The notes: generated by a model not told the origin, from the letters alone. Numbered from the stretch's first letter, positions 1-9,110 are shown. The stretch: 64,000 nucleotides of DNA from Halobaculum sp. CBA1158 (GCF_021431925.1 NZ_CP090371.1:992001-1056000), one strand, 5' to 3'. Numbers and translations: made by a program.

Positions 1-869
1 AGGACCGCGAACGGGTAGCGGTCCGTGGCGAGTTGGCCCCCGTAGGCGTCGACGACGGCCCCACGGAGGTCGCTCTCGCGCACCCAGCGGTCGTTGACGT
101 AGGTGGTGAGGTACTCCCGACTCGCCCGGGTCGTCTCCGGGTGCGAGACGAGCCCCGAGACGGCGATTCGCCCGTCCGCTGACTCGTGGTCGACCTCGAC
201 CATCGACTCGGCGACCTCGCGGCCGTACACCGCGAGTACCGCCGAGCGCCGGTTCCCGTCGCCGGGGGAGGCGAACACCTCGCGACCGTCGTGCTCCAGC
301 GAGACGGCCACGTCCGGGTTCGCCAGCGCGTACGCCGACACGACGCCGTTGACGCGGTCGAACTCCGTCGCGGGCGTCTTGAGGAACTTCCGGCGGGCGG
401 GCGTGCGCCCGAACAGGTCGCGCACCTCGACGGTCGTCCCGACGGGGCAGCCGGCCGGTTCGACCTCTCCCTCGTCGCCGTGGTCGACGGTCAACTCCGC
501 CCCGGTGTCGGCGTCGGGCGTTCGCGAGCGGACCGTCAGCCGAGCGACCGCGCCCACGGAGTGGAGCGCCTCGCCGCGAAAGCCGAGGGTTGCGACGCCC
601 GAGTCGAGGTCGTCCATGCCCTCGAGCTTGCTCGTCGCGTGTTTCGCCACCGCCATCGGGAGCTCCTCTGGAGGGATGCCCGCGCCGTCATCGCGCACCC
701 GGACGCCGTCGATCCCGCCGTTCTCGACGGCGACGGCGACTCGGCCCGCGCCCGCGTCCAGCGCGTTCTCGACGAGCTCCTTCACGACGGAGGCGGGTCG
801 CTCGACCACCTCGCCAGCGGCGATCTCGCGGACGGTTCGGTCGTCGAGCGAGCGTATCTCCCCGGTCAT
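1..869 (-). CDS. mutL: DNA mismatch repair protein MutL, N-terminal part (runs off left edge)
   Basis: GHKL ATPase subunit that couples MutS mismatch recognition to strand processing. The first ~289 residues are visible with no stop before the edge. The ATP-binding signature is complete: ELVENALDAGA near residues 31-41 (catalytic Glu31, Mg-binding Asn35), a DDGAGIP loop and a TLGFRGEAL lid motif. The last visible residues read RYPFAVL, conserved in the MutL transducer domain. The ATG at 869 is the first Met and matches the short MutL N-terminus (M-x-x-x-I-x-x-L). It is divergent from the gene at 1104. mutS is on the other strand about 28 kb away, so the two are not an operon here. The C-terminal dimerisation domain lies outside the window. 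Confidence 0.95.
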   Translation of the reverse strand, partial: MTGEIRSLDDRTVREIAAGEVVERPASVVKELVENALDAGAGRVAVAVENGGIDGVRVRDDGAGIPPEELPMAVAKHATSKLEGMDDLDSGVATLGFRGEALHSVGAVARLTVRSRTPDADTGAELTVDHGDEGEVEPAGCPVGTTVEVRDLFGRTPARRKFLKTPATEFDRVNGVVSAYALANPDVAVSLEHDGREVFASPGDGNRRSAVLAVYGREVAESMVEVDHESADGRIAVSGLVSHPETTRASREYLTTYVNDRWVRESDLRGAVVDAYGGQLATDRYPFAV

Positions 870-1103
870 CGACGGTACGTGGCGACGACGGGGTATCAAT
901 CCCGTGTTCCGTGCGCCCGCGGGGCGACACCGGGAGCCGCGGCGACGACACCGGGAGCCGCGTCGCCGCCGTCCCGAACCGCGCTGGCGACGAGTCGCGG
1001 TGAGACGCCGCCGTCGGCCTACAGGCCTGGGATCGCGTTACCGCGACTGAGAACGTCGGCGATCCGATTAAGTGGCGAGTTCGCACAGGAACTGCCAGCA
1101 CGC

Positions 1104-1784
1104 ATGAGTGGGAGCTCGCTCGAGGAACAGGACCGAACCGACGAACGCGACGCAGCCGCGGCGACGGACGGCGCGGGGGACGCCGTCGACGCGAGTCCGG
1201 ACGACGCGCACATCGCCGATACAGCCGGGGACGACACGGAGCGCCCCCGGTCGGCGCGCGCGGAACTGGTGTTGACGCCGCCGGGGCCGGAGCGTCGCGC
1301 GATGCTGAAGCGACAGGCGGTGACCGGCTACGTCGAACATCCGACGGTCGTGGAGTTCAGCTACGAGACCGACCCGGCGACGCTTCACGAGCGCTGGCGA
1401 GAGTCCGTCGGGTCGCCGCCGTGCCACATGGTCGTCGACGCCACCGGCAGCGGCGAGGTACCGGGCCCTCGGGTCGCCGCCGACGGGGGGTCATTCGCCG
1501 CGGAGGCGGCCCACCCGCAGGACCTCACCGGACTGTGCATGAAGTGGCAGGACGCCCTCGAGGAGGCGCGCGGCCGCGGCGACCTCTTCGTCGCGTTCGA
1601 CTCCGTGACGGCGCTGTTGCAGTACGTCGACCTCAGGGAGGCGTACCGCTTCCTGCACACCCTCGTCGCCGGCGTGCATCAGGCCGGCGCGCGCGCCCAG
1701 TTCTACCTCGACCCCGACGCCCACGACGAGCAGACCGTCTCGACGGTGCAGGGGCTGTTCGACGCCGTCCGACGGATCGGGTGA
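1104..1784 (+). CDS. RecA-superfamily-like haloarchaeal protein (DUF7504-type)
   Basis: Conserved haloarchaeal protein of 226 aa, function unknown. The N-terminal ~45 residues are acidic and low in complexity. The rest looks like a degenerate RecA/KaiC-like fold: a beta-strand ending HMVVDATG, then LFVAFDSVTALLQYVD (a Walker-B-like strand), then FLHTLVAGVHQAGARAQFYL and a DPDAHDEQT ending typical of the DUF7504 family. No Walker A lysine is visible, so ATPase activity is doubtful. Such proteins often lie near sensor or bacterio-opsin-activator regulators, but nothing of that kind is adjacent here. The ATG at 1104 was chosen because upstream codons in the same frame are only the antisense of mutL. 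The family name is from memory. Confidence 0.75.
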   Translation: MSGSSLEEQDRTDERDAAAATDGAGDAVDASPDDAHIADTAGDDTERPRSARAELVLTPPGPERRAMLKRQAVTGYVEHPTVVEFSYETDPATLHERWRESVGSPPCHMVVDATGSGEVPGPRVAADGGSFAAEAAHPQDLTGLCMKWQDALEEARGRGDLFVAFDSVTALLQYVDLREAYRFLHTLVAGVHQAGARAQFYLDPDAHDEQTVSTVQGLFDAVRRIG

Positions 1785-1858
1785 GTCGCGAAGGACCGAC
1801 GCGACGGGCGGCTTCCGGGCGCGAACACGGTTTTGTCGCCTGGGACCGTTCGGCCGAC

Positions 1859-2353
1859 ATGGACCTCACGCGCCGGTTCGCCGACTACGACGCCTTCTGG
1901 GAGCGTCACGCGAACCCGAAGAGCGGCTGGTCGCGGTTCCTGTCGGTCCCGCTGTTGGTGCTCGCGGCGTACACGCGCGACCGACGACTGTTCGCGGTCG
2001 CGCTCGGGTGGACGCTGGTGAACCCCGTCGCGTTCCCCCGGGTCGACCGGGGCGACGGCGACCGCGTTGGCGACGGTGACCGCGTTGGCGACGGTGACCG
2101 CGTTGGCGACGACCCGGCGTGGATGACCCGCGTCGTCGACGCCGAGCGGGCGTGGCTTCGCGGGGAGACATCCCCGGGGTCGTGGAGCCGCCTGAACGCG
2201 GTTTCCGGTCCCGTGACCGCCTACGCGCTGTACGCCGCCTACCGTCGACGGCCGGTCCGTGCGGTCGTCGCGGGCGCGGCGTCGATGGCGCTGAAACTGG
2301 CGTTCGTGTGGGGGCTGGAGCGGCGATGGGACGCGGGGACGGCCGGGCGGTGA
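1859..2353 (+). CDS. DUF6653-like membrane-associated protein
   Basis: Conserved haloarchaeal protein of 164 aa with no known role. It starts MDLTRRFADYDAFWERHANPK, resembling the DUF6653 family. It has a hydrophobic segment (residues ~25-55) and a second near the C-terminus, suggesting two or more membrane helices. The middle carries a G-D-G-D-R-V repeat encoded by three copies of an 18-bp unit, which probably sits in a loop. The ATG at 1859 lies below a TATA-like gttttgtc around 1830, fitting a leaderless start. Confidence 0.7.
   Translation: MDLTRRFADYDAFWERHANPKSGWSRFLSVPLLVLAAYTRDRRLFAVALGWTLVNPVAFPRVDRGDGDRVGDGDRVGDGDRVGDDPAWMTRVVDAERAWLRGETSPGSWSRLNAVSGPVTAYALYAAYRRRPVRAVVAGAASMALKLAFVWGLERRWDAGTAGR
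2051..2104 (+). repeat. 18-bp tandem repeat, three copies, in frame
   Basis: Three adjacent copies of an 18-base unit (ggcgacggtgaccgcgtt). Copies 2 and 3 are identical and copy 1 differs by one base. Because 18 is a multiple of 3, copy-number change would only add or remove six residues (GDGDRV) from the host protein. Confidence 0.9.
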
Positions 2354-2369
2354 ATCCTCGGGGACCGGC

Positions 2370-3317
2370 TCAGGGCTCGGGCAGGTCCACTTCCTCCCCG
2401 TCCGCCCATACGGTCGGTTCGGTCACGATCCCGTCGAGGTGCAGCGGCGCGTCGGTGTCGCCGCCGATGCCCGCGTCGTCGCCGATGGCGATGTGGACGG
2501 TGCCGGCCGCCTTCTCGTCGAGCAGCACGGAGCCGACGAGGTCGGTGACGCCGACGTTCGTACCGATACCCAACTCCGCGAGGTTGTACGCGTCGCGGCC
2601 GACCTCCTCGGCGGCGCACTCGACCTGCTCGCGCACCTCGTCGTCGGAGATCTCGGTGACGAAGCCGTCCTCGACCTCGAATCGGAGCTCCCGTCCCTCG
2701 AGCAGGCCGTACGGCATCATCGTCCCGTCGACGACGTAGGTTCCCTCGGCGGTCTCCGGGCTGACGAACACCTCGCCCGCCGGGAGGTTCGAGAACGACC
2801 CCGGCTCGCTCACGTCGCCTGTGTCCGACAGGAACTCGCGGTCGCCCGGCTCGAACGTGATGTCGGTGCCCGCCTCCGTCGTGACGCGGATCTCGTCGGC
2901 GTCGTCGACCTGCGCGCGTACGTCGGCGCAATGGCGCGCGATGGTCTCGTAGTCGGCGTCGAGGCCGGCGAGGAACACCTCGCGGGTGATCCCCGGCAGC
3001 GTCGCGCCGCGCGCGCCCGCCTCGCAGGCGTCCCCGCGGGCACGGGTGTGGCTCAGGCTCTTCGTCGTCGGCGCGAGGAAGGCGTCGGCCTCCCGCATCG
3101 CGGCGGCGACGGGGTCGGACGGCTCCGCGCCGTGCTGGCTCGCCGGCGGGTACCGGAGGATCGTCGCGTCTGCGGTCACCTCGCCGGCGACGGCGTAGAG
3201 CGCCTCGCCGATCGCCTCGCGCTCGTCGTCGGTGACGACCGCGAGCGACTCGTCGCTCGCGAGGTCGAGACACTGATGGATCGCCGTTTCCGCGGCCGAA
3301 CGGAGCTCCTCGTCCAT
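2370..3317 (-). CDS. M29-type aminopeptidase (aminopeptidase T family)
   Basis: Probable metallo-aminopeptidase of 315 aa that releases N-terminal amino acids from peptides in the cytoplasm. The second half carries the M29 signature blocks in order: NLPAGEVFVSPE (a metal-ligand Glu), AELGIGTN (Glu), LDEKAAGTVHIAIG (Glu and His) and PLHLDGIV (His and Asp). The N-terminal half has the usual Rossmann-like domain. Length is slightly below bacterial AmpS/AmpT (~400 aa), as is usual for haloarchaeal members. Transcribed convergently with the preceding gene (2353/2370). Confidence 0.85.
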   Translation of the reverse strand: MDEELRSAAETAIHQCLDLASDESLAVVTDDEREAIGEALYAVAGEVTADATILRYPPASQHGAEPSDPVAAAMREADAFLAPTTKSLSHTRARGDACEAGARGATLPGITREVFLAGLDADYETIARHCADVRAQVDDADEIRVTTEAGTDITFEPGDREFLSDTGDVSEPGSFSNLPAGEVFVSPETAEGTYVVDGTMMPYGLLEGRELRFEVEDGFVTEISDDEVREQVECAAEEVGRDAYNLAELGIGTNVGVTDLVGSVLLDEKAAGTVHIAIGDDAGIGGDTDAPLHLDGIVTEPTVWADGEEVDLPEP

Positions 3318-3495
3318 ACCCGACGTTCCCCGCCGCGGGGGTTTGGACCTATCGACCGCGTCGGCGATGCGGGGGCGGGGTCGGCCATCGTCGCCGTCGC
3401 GTTTCTGACGGGAGAGCTCTCGATCGATCGCGTATCGGTCGAATTCCGATGCCTTACTCGATCTGTAGTTGTTTCGGGGGTAGCAGTCCCGTAAC

Positions 3496-3502
3496 GATTA
3501 AC
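3496..3502 (+). promoter_or_regulatory. TATA-like element of gap
   Basis: The AT-rich gattaac in a GC-rich setting lies about 28 bases above the gap ATG at 3528, the spacing expected for a leaderless archaeal transcript. A purine-rich aaggag at about 3512-3517 could act as a Shine-Dalgarno if a longer leader exists. Confidence 0.6.
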
Positions 3503-3527
3503 CCCCGCCACGAAGGAGTTCCCGCCA

Positions 3528-4604
3528 ATGATACAGGTGGGCGTCAACGGCTACGGCACGATCGGCAAGCGTGTCGCCGACGCGGTGGCCGCACAGCCCG
3601 ACATGGATCTCACGGGCGTCGCGAAGACCCGACCGAACTTCGAGGCGGAGGCGGCCGTCCGCAAGGGGTACCCGCTGTACGCGGCGATCCCCGACCGGGC
3701 GGACCAGTTCCGCGAGGCGGGCATCGACCTGGCGGGCGAGGTCGAGGACATGGTGATGACCGCCGACGTGATCATCGACACCACGCCGTCCGGGATCGGT
3801 GCGGACAACCGGGAGCTGTACGAACGCTACGACACGCCGGCGATCTTCCAGGGCGGCGAGGACGCCGACGTGGCGGACGTGAGCTTCAACGCCCGGTCGA
3901 ACTACGACGCCGCGACCGGCGACGACGTGGAGACGGCGCGGGTCGTCTCCTGCAACACGACCGGCCTCTCGCGCCTGCTCGCCCCCCTGCGTGAGGAGTA
4001 CGGGGTCGAGAAGGCTCGCGTCACGCTGGTCCGGCGCGGAGGCGACCCCGGACAGACCTCCCGCGGCCCGATCAACGACATCCTGCCGGACCCCGTCGAG
4101 ATCCCCTCCCACCACGGTCCGGACGTGAACACCATCTTCCCGGACGTGGACATCGACACCCTCGGGGTGAAAGTGCCCGCGACGCTGATGCACCTCCACT
4201 CCGTGAACGTCACGCTGGAGTCGGAGCCGTCGGCCGAGGCGGTTCGAGAGCTACTCTCTGAGGAATCGCGGCTGTTTCTCGTCCCCGAGGAAACCGGGAT
4301 CGACGGCACGGGGAAGCTCAAGGAGTTCGCCATGGACACCGGCCGGCCCCGCGGCGACCTCTGGGAGAACTGCATCTGGGAGGAGTCCGTCTCGATGGAG
4401 GGCCGCGACATGTACCTCTTCCAGTCGATCCACCAGGAGTCCGACGTGATCCCGGAGAACATCGACGCGGTCCGCGCCCTGCTGAACCGCGAGGACCGCG
4501 AGACGAGCATGGCGACGACCGACGAGACGCTCGGCGTCGGCCTCGAGTCGCTGTTCGACGGCCAGCGACAGCGCGTGGTGCCGCGAAGCAACGGCGACGA
4601 TTGA
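3528..4604 (+). CDS. gap: Type II glyceraldehyde-3-phosphate dehydrogenase (archaeal)
   Basis: Interconverts glyceraldehyde-3-phosphate and 1,3-bisphosphoglycerate with NAD(P) in glycolysis/gluconeogenesis. The 358 aa show an N-terminal Rossmann motif ([16 protein letters not shown]), the catalytic Cys142 in SCNTTGL, and the archaeal-type RRGGDP block near residue 169. Length and motifs match archaeal type II GAPDH rather than the bacterial type I enzyme. It faces pgk, with only 15 bases between the two stop codons, so the next enzyme of the pathway is its convergent neighbour. Confidence 0.95.
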   Translation: MIQVGVNGYGTIGKRVADAVAAQPDMDLTGVAKTRPNFEAEAAVRKGYPLYAAIPDRADQFREAGIDLAGEVEDMVMTADVIIDTTPSGIGADNRELYERYDTPAIFQGGEDADVADVSFNARSNYDAATGDDVETARVVSCNTTGLSRLLAPLREEYGVEKARVTLVRRGGDPGQTSRGPINDILPDPVEIPSHHGPDVNTIFPDVDIDTLGVKVPATLMHLHSVNVTLESEPSAEAVRELLSEESRLFLVPEETGIDGTGKLKEFAMDTGRPRGDLWENCIWEESVSMEGRDMYLFQSIHQESDVIPENIDAVRALLNREDRETSMATTDETLGVGLESLFDGQRQRVVPRSNGDD

Positions 4605-4619
4605 GGCGACCGGGTCGGC

Positions 4620-5849
4620 CTACCCGCTGGAGTCCGCCTCGGCGCTGCGGACGAGCAGCTCGACGGCCGGCAGCGGCTCCCCGGTCAGCGCGCGGATGTA
4701 CGCGCCGCCGGCGATGGAGACGTGCGAGAAGTCCCCCTCTGACATGCCGTACATCGTGATCGCCCGAGAGGTGTCGCCGCCGCCGACGACCGAGAAGCAG
4801 TCGGTGTCGGCGATGGCCTCCAGCACGCCGACGGTGCCGACGCTGAAGCGCTCGTCCTCGAAGACGCCCAGCGCGCCCTTCACGAAGACGGCCTCGGAGT
4901 CGCGGATCACGGGCTCGTAGTCTGCGACGGTGTCGGAGCCGATGTCGAGGAACGCGCGTTCTTTCGTCTCGATGTCGTCGACGGCGACCTCCGCGCGGTC
5001 GCCCTCGTCGCCCTCGAACGCGAGATCCGAAGGGAGCAGCACCCGGTCGCGCCGCTCCTCGAGCACGGCGCGGATCGTCTCTTCGTTGGCGTCCCACTGG
5101 TCGTCGAAGAGGTCCGTCTCCACGTCCTCACCGACCGGGTACCCCGCCGCGCGGAGGAACAGCTCGCCCGCGACGCCGCCGAGGAGGAACCGGTCGACCG
5201 TCTCGTCGAGCGCCTCCATCACGCCGATCACGTCGGTGGCTTTCGCCCCGCCGACGACCATCGTCACGTTCCCGTCGAACTCGCGGTCGGCGATGGCGGT
5301 ATTCGCCTCGTACTCCGTCTGCATTACCCGGCCAGCGTAGCTCGGGAGGCGCAGCGGGAAGCCGACCAGCGAGGCGTGTTTGCGGTGTGCGGCGGAGTAC
5401 GCGTCGTTGACGTACGCATCGAACTCCGGCGCGAGCGTCTCGACGAAGTCGCTCGCGGCGTGTTCCTCGGGCTCCCGCTCCGGCAGTTCGTCGTCGGTCA
5501 TCCGGGTGTTCTCAAGCAGGAGCACGTCGCCGGCGTCGAGATCGCGGACGGCTTCCAGCGCGTCGTCACCGAAGGTGTCGGCGACGAAGTCCACGTCGAC
5601 GCCGGCGTGTTCGGCGAGGACGTCGGCGTGCTGTGCCAGCGAGACGAAGGTGTCCCTACCGGGACGACCTTGGTGGGCCATGAGCGCGACGCGGTGGCCC
5701 GCCTCGGCGAGTTCCGCGACGGTCTCGGCGTGGCGGGAGAAGCGACGATTGTCGCGGACGACGCCGTCCTCGACCGGAGAGTTGAGGTCGAGGCGAACGA
5801 GGACGCGCTGGTCGGGTGGAAGATCGTCGAGGGTGCGGAAGGCGCTCAT
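4620..5849 (-). CDS. pgk: Phosphoglycerate kinase
   Basis: Transfers the acyl-phosphate of 1,3-bisphosphoglycerate to ADP (409 aa). Diagnostic segments are VLVRLDLNSPVEDG near the N-terminus, HQGRPG, the LLLENTR block, MVVGGAKATDVIGVM in the hinge region and FSVVGGGDTSRAI in the nucleotide site. A GTG codon immediately precedes the ATG at 5849; the ATG is preferred because a TATA-like tctaagt (5874-5880, minus strand) lies 28 bases above it. Convergent with gap. Confidence 0.95.
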   Translation of the reverse strand: MSAFRTLDDLPPDQRVLVRLDLNSPVEDGVVRDNRRFSRHAETVAELAEAGHRVALMAHQGRPGRDTFVSLAQHADVLAEHAGVDVDFVADTFGDDALEAVRDLDAGDVLLLENTRMTDDELPEREPEEHAASDFVETLAPEFDAYVNDAYSAAHRKHASLVGFPLRLPSYAGRVMQTEYEANTAIADREFDGNVTMVVGGAKATDVIGVMEALDETVDRFLLGGVAGELFLRAAGYPVGEDVETDLFDDQWDANEETIRAVLEERRDRVLLPSDLAFEGDEGDRAEVAVDDIETKERAFLDIGSDTVADYEPVIRDSEAVFVKGALGVFEDERFSVGTVGVLEAIADTDCFSVVGGGDTSRAITMYGMSEGDFSHVSIAGGAYIRALTGEPLPAVELLVRSAEADSSG

Positions 5850-6206
5850 CACGCGACCAGTCGGCGGTGGCGGACTTAGAAGACGCGGATGAAGCGGATA
5901 CCACGAACGCGGTCGCTGGCACGGCGGTGTGGCGTACAGGTGGCCGTGCTCGGGGCGGGGGTGAACCGGCTGGCGGCTTCGGTGCCCCCTCGGCGCGCCG
6001 TCGGGCCACGCAACCGCTTCCCGACGCGCCCTCGCGGTCAGCGCATCGGAAGGGCTGGTGCGGTATCGGATAAAAGGATTCGCCGTGACCGTCGCGAAGC
6101 CGGCTCGGTCGGCACACCGTTTCGATCGGTGCGGAGCGGTGCGGGACCGTCTCTCCGTCCCTCCGAAGCGCCCACCGCGCCTCGTCGCGCCTCGGCAGCC
6201 CTCGCC
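5850..6206. other. Intergenic region between pgk start and ABC exporter end
   Basis: No gene is supported in these 357 bases. The pgk end holds the pgk promoter. An AT-rich gataaaagga at 6069-6078, which reads as a T-rich tract on the minus strand, may terminate the ABC exporter transcript. The long plus-strand frame running through here continues antisense to the exporter and is a GC-bias artefact. Confidence 0.6.
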
Positions 6207-8138
6207 TCAGTCGTCGCCCGCTTCCGCCTCCGTCCGGGAGGTGCGTCGGGCCGCGCGGTCGATGAACTCCTGCGGGAGCTCGTCGATCTCGCCGGCCTGA
6301 ACGCCCCAGAGGTGAGCGTAGAGGCCGTCCTCGCTCAGCAGCTCCTCGTGGTTTCCGCGTTCGGCGATCCGGCCGTCCTCGAGGACGACGATCTGGTCGG
6401 CGTCCTTGATGGTCGAGAGCCGGTGAGCGATGGCGAAGGTGGTTCGATCCTCGGTGAGCTTGTCGATGGAGCGCTGGATCAGCATCTCGGTCTCGGTGTC
6501 GACGTCGGAGGTCGCCTCGTCGAGCACGAGGATGTCGGGGTCCTTCAGCATCGCGCGGGCGATGGAGAGGCGCTGGCGCTGGCCCCCCGAGAGCTTCACG
6601 CCGCGCTCGCCGATCTCGGTGTCGTAGCCCTCCGGGAGGTTCGTGATGAACTCGTGGGCCTCCGCGGCCTTCGCGGCCTCGACGACCGCGTCCTCGTCGG
6701 CCTCGAAGGTGCCGTACGCGATGTTGTCGCGGACGGTCCCGTAGAACATGAACGTGTCCTGGCTCACGTAGCCGAGGGACTGGCGCAGGCTCGGGATCGT
6801 CACGTCGCGGATGTCTTGCCCGTCGATCGTGATGCTTCCCTCGTCCACGTCATACATCCGGAGCAGGAGCTTGAGAACGGTCGACTTGCCGGCACCGGTC
6901 GGCCCGACGAGCGCGACCGTCTCGCCGCCGTCGACGTCGAAGGAGATGTCGTCAACGATCGTCTCCTCCTCGTCGTAGCCGAACGTCACGTCGTCGTAAA
7001 CGACCGAGCCGTCGCCGACGACGAGCTCCTCGGCCGCCGGGTCCTCTACGATCCGGGATGGGGTGTCCATCAGCCCGAACAGGCGGGCGCTGGAGGCGCG
7101 GGCGCGCTGGTACATGTTGATGATCGAGCCGAACTGCGCCATCGGCCAGATGAACCGCTGAGTGTAGAGGATGAACGTCGTGAACGTCCCGACCGTGAGG
7201 CTCCCACCACCGGTGATCCACGTCGGTGCGACCCCGAGCACCCAGAAACCGCCCACGCCGAAGGTGATGACGAAGCCGATGCCGGCGATGACCCGCAGGG
7301 CGGGGAAGAACTTGATCCGGGTGGTGATCGCGTCCCAGTTGGCGTCGTAGTACTCCCCGGAGACGTCGTCGACGCGGTCGGACTCGAAGCCCTCGGTGTT
7401 GAACGTCTTGATCACCTTGATACCGCCGAGGTTGTTCTCCAGCCGGGAGTTGAGGTGGCCGACCGTCGATCGGACCTCGGCGTACTTCGGCTGAATCACG
7501 TCGATGAACTTCCAGGTCACGGCGGCGATGATGGGCACCGGAAGCAACGAGACGAGCGCGAGCCGGGGATTAAGCCAGACCATGATGCCCGCGATACCGA
7601 GCACCATCACCGACAGACGAAACGCCGAGTTCATCCCGTCGTTGAGGAACCGCTCCAGTCGGTTCACGTCGTTCGAGAGCACGGACATCATCTCGCCGGT
7701 CTGCTTCTCGGCGAAGAAGTCCATGTTCAGCCGCTGCATCTTGTCGTAGGTGTCCGTGCGGATGTCGTGCTGGATGTTCTGTGCGAAGGAGTTCCAGCCG
7801 TAGTTGCGGATCCAGTGGAACACCGACCCGCCGAAGAACGCGAACGCTATCACGCCGAGGGTGAATACGAGTTGGCCGTTCGGCTCCGTCGGGAGCAACC
7901 CCTGCGGAACCAGCGGGAGCGCGAACTCGCGGTCGTTGCGGAAGATCGCGTCGATCGCCAGTCCGAGTAGCAGGGGAGGCAACAGGTCGAGCAACCGTGC
8001 GGCGACGCTCCCGAGGAACCCGAGGCTGAAGAACCGAACGTTCGGGACGCCGTACTCCGAGAACAACCGCTTCATCGGGTTTTCCGTCTTCTCACGGATG
8101 TCCTCGAAGGGGTCGTCTTCGTCGGAGGGATGACTCAT
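6207..8138 (-). CDS. ABC exporter, fused permease and ATPase (MsbA/MDR type)
   Basis: Half-transporter of 643 aa that would work as a homodimer exporting a lipid, drug or other hydrophobic substrate. Residues ~1-340 form the six-helix exporter domain. The C-terminal ATPase has Walker A ALVGPTGAGKST (~residue 413), the Q-loop GYVSQDTFMFYGTV, signature LSGGQRQR (~516), Walker B ILVLDEATSDVD (~536) and the switch IAHRLSTI. All catalytic residues are present. The substrate cannot be read from the sequence. It stands alone; the next gene, a lipoprotein at 8276-8767, is 137 bases upstream on the same strand. Confidence 0.93.
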   Translation of the reverse strand: MSHPSDEDDPFEDIREKTENPMKRLFSEYGVPNVRFFSLGFLGSVAARLLDLLPPLLLGLAIDAIFRNDREFALPLVPQGLLPTEPNGQLVFTLGVIAFAFFGGSVFHWIRNYGWNSFAQNIQHDIRTDTYDKMQRLNMDFFAEKQTGEMMSVLSNDVNRLERFLNDGMNSAFRLSVMVLGIAGIMVWLNPRLALVSLLPVPIIAAVTWKFIDVIQPKYAEVRSTVGHLNSRLENNLGGIKVIKTFNTEGFESDRVDDVSGEYYDANWDAITTRIKFFPALRVIAGIGFVITFGVGGFWVLGVAPTWITGGGSLTVGTFTTFILYTQRFIWPMAQFGSIINMYQRARASSARLFGLMDTPSRIVEDPAAEELVVGDGSVVYDDVTFGYDEEETIVDDISFDVDGGETVALVGPTGAGKSTVLKLLLRMYDVDEGSITIDGQDIRDVTIPSLRQSLGYVSQDTFMFYGTVRDNIAYGTFEADEDAVVEAAKAAEAHEFITNLPEGYDTEIGERGVKLSGGQRQRLSIARAMLKDPDILVLDEATSDVDTETEMLIQRSIDKLTEDRTTFAIAHRLSTIKDADQIVVLEDGRIAERGNHEELLSEDGLYAHLWGVQAGEIDELPQEFIDRAARRTSRTEAEAGDD

Positions 8139-8275
8139 TACGTACTCTCAGCGACACCAAGGCCCTAAACCGTTCGCTTCGAATCGAAACACGCGTCCGA
8201 TCGGCGCTCGAGCCGTTCTCGATCCGTTGTGACCCGATGGGGCTCGCGGGGTCTGCGGCGTTCGCGGCGGAGACG

Positions 8276-8767
8276 TCAGTAGTCGCCGGCGATCTCGATC
8301 CTGTCGCCCGTCTCCGCGCCCGCGTCGTCGGTCCAGTTGTACGGCACCTCGAGCACGTACTTCCCCAGACCGCGGTAGCGCTTCAGATCGCCCTCGTCGG
8401 TCCCCTCGGGCGGGAGTTCGGCGTGGTGGATCCGGGTGATCGTGCCGTTTGCGGCGACGAACACGATGTCGATCCGGAACGCCATGTCGCGCATCACGTA
8501 CGCCTGGGTGGCCTCGGCGTCGTGGACGAACAGCATGCCCTCGTCCTCGCCGAGCGATTCGGTGTTCGAGAGGCCGGTGTAGCGCTTCTCGTAGCTGTCG
8601 GCGACGCGGGCGTCGACGGACCCGAGTTCCGAGCCGTTCTCGTCGACGACCGAGACGGTGGTTCGGTCGTACTCGCCGTCGTTCGCGGCGTTCATCACCG
8701 CGCCGGTACACCCCGCCAGCGCGACGAGGAGCACGAGGAGGAGCGTGGCCGAGATCCGACCGTTCAT
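8276..8767 (-). CDS. DUF192 family lipoprotein
   Basis: Secreted, probably lipid-anchored DUF192 protein of 163 aa, function unknown. The N-terminus is a signal peptide ending in the lipobox LAGC, with Cys20 as likely lipidated residue. The DUF192 core follows: VDARVADSYEKRYTGLSNTE, GEDEGMLFVHD, YVMRDMAFRIDIVFVA and KYVLEVP. A TATA-like cgctttcac (minus strand, ~8791-8800) lies 28 bases above the start. Confidence 0.88.
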   Translation of the reverse strand: MNGRISATLLLVLLVALAGCTGAVMNAANDGEYDRTTVSVVDENGSELGSVDARVADSYEKRYTGLSNTESLGEDEGMLFVHDAEATQAYVMRDMAFRIDIVFVAANGTITRIHHAELPPEGTDEGDLKRYRGLGKYVLEVPYNWTDDAGAETGDRIEIAGDY

Positions 8768-8849
8768 GTCCCTACTGTCGGTGGCCTCGGGTGAAAGCGT
8801 GTCGGGGAAAAGTAAGCGTTATTCGACCGCGGCCGGTGTGTCCGGGCAC

Positions 8850-8922
8850 GGGCTCGTGGTCTAGTGGTTATGACGCTTCCCTTACAAGGAAGAGATCGGT
8901 GGTTCAACTCCGCCCGAGCCCA
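8850..8922 (+). tRNA. trnV-UAC: tRNA-Val (anticodon UAC)
   Basis: Full cloverleaf of 73 bases. The acceptor arm GGGCTCG (8850-8856) pairs with CGAGCCC (8915-8921), discriminator A at 8922, no encoded CCA. The anticodon loop is CTTACAA, giving UAC (reads GUA/GUG), closed by CTTCC/GGAAG. The T arm is GGTGG-TTCAACT-CCGCC. A TATA-like gttatt lies about 28 bases upstream (~8816-8821). No intron. Its 3' half is copied twice downstream. Confidence 0.95.
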
Positions 8923-8958
8923 GTCGAGTGCCGAGCGGAGCGAGCGCCGAGACGTTCT

Positions 8959-8983
8959 GCGAGGCGGAGTCTGAAGCAGGGAG
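8959..8983 (+). repeat. 25-bp direct repeat behind tRNA-Val, copy 1
   Basis: This 25-base sequence beginning gcgaggcggagtctg is repeated without mismatch at 9190-9214. In both places it is followed by an inverted repeat and then by a copy of the tRNA-Val 3' end, so it belongs to a compound repeat unit. Confidence 0.85.
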
Positions 8984-9039
8984 TGAAGCGAGTAGTGCGA
9001 GGTCGAGCGAAGCGAGACCTCGGCGCGAGCGGAACGACC

Positions 9040-9065
9040 GTGGTTCAACTCCGCCCGAGCCCAGT
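9040..9065 (+). repeat. Copy of the tRNA-Val 3' end (T arm and acceptor), copy B
   Basis: These 26 bases are identical to 8899-8924: the T arm, 3' acceptor strand, discriminator and the next two bases of tRNA-Val. It is preceded by an inverted repeat (cgaggtc ... gacctcg, ~9000-9022) rather than by an anticodon arm, so it is not a functional tRNA gene. Confidence 0.9.
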
Positions 9066-9069
9066 TCTA

Positions 9070-9110
9070 CCGCCGACACCGCGAGGATCGGAGCGACGAG
9101 CCGTCGGCGG
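9070..9110 (+). repeat. Hairpin element behind tRNA-Val copy B
   Basis: The stem CCGCCGAC (9070-9077) pairs perfectly with GTCGGCGG (9103-9110). The loop contains accgcga and agcga...gagcc, which recur in the hairpin behind tRNA-Phe (10060-10102). Probably a shared structured element; its role is unknown. Confidence 0.75.

Noticed and set aside
5850-6206. RNase P or SRP RNA in the larger intergenic gaps
   Set aside because: No recognisable conserved core of either RNA was found in this or the other gaps over 250 bases.
5889-7970. Very long plus-strand frame (693 codons) opposite the ABC exporter
   Set aside because: Antisense to a protein with complete ABC motifs. Its translation is Arg/Val/Asp-rich low complexity with no domain, as expected from third-position GC bias.
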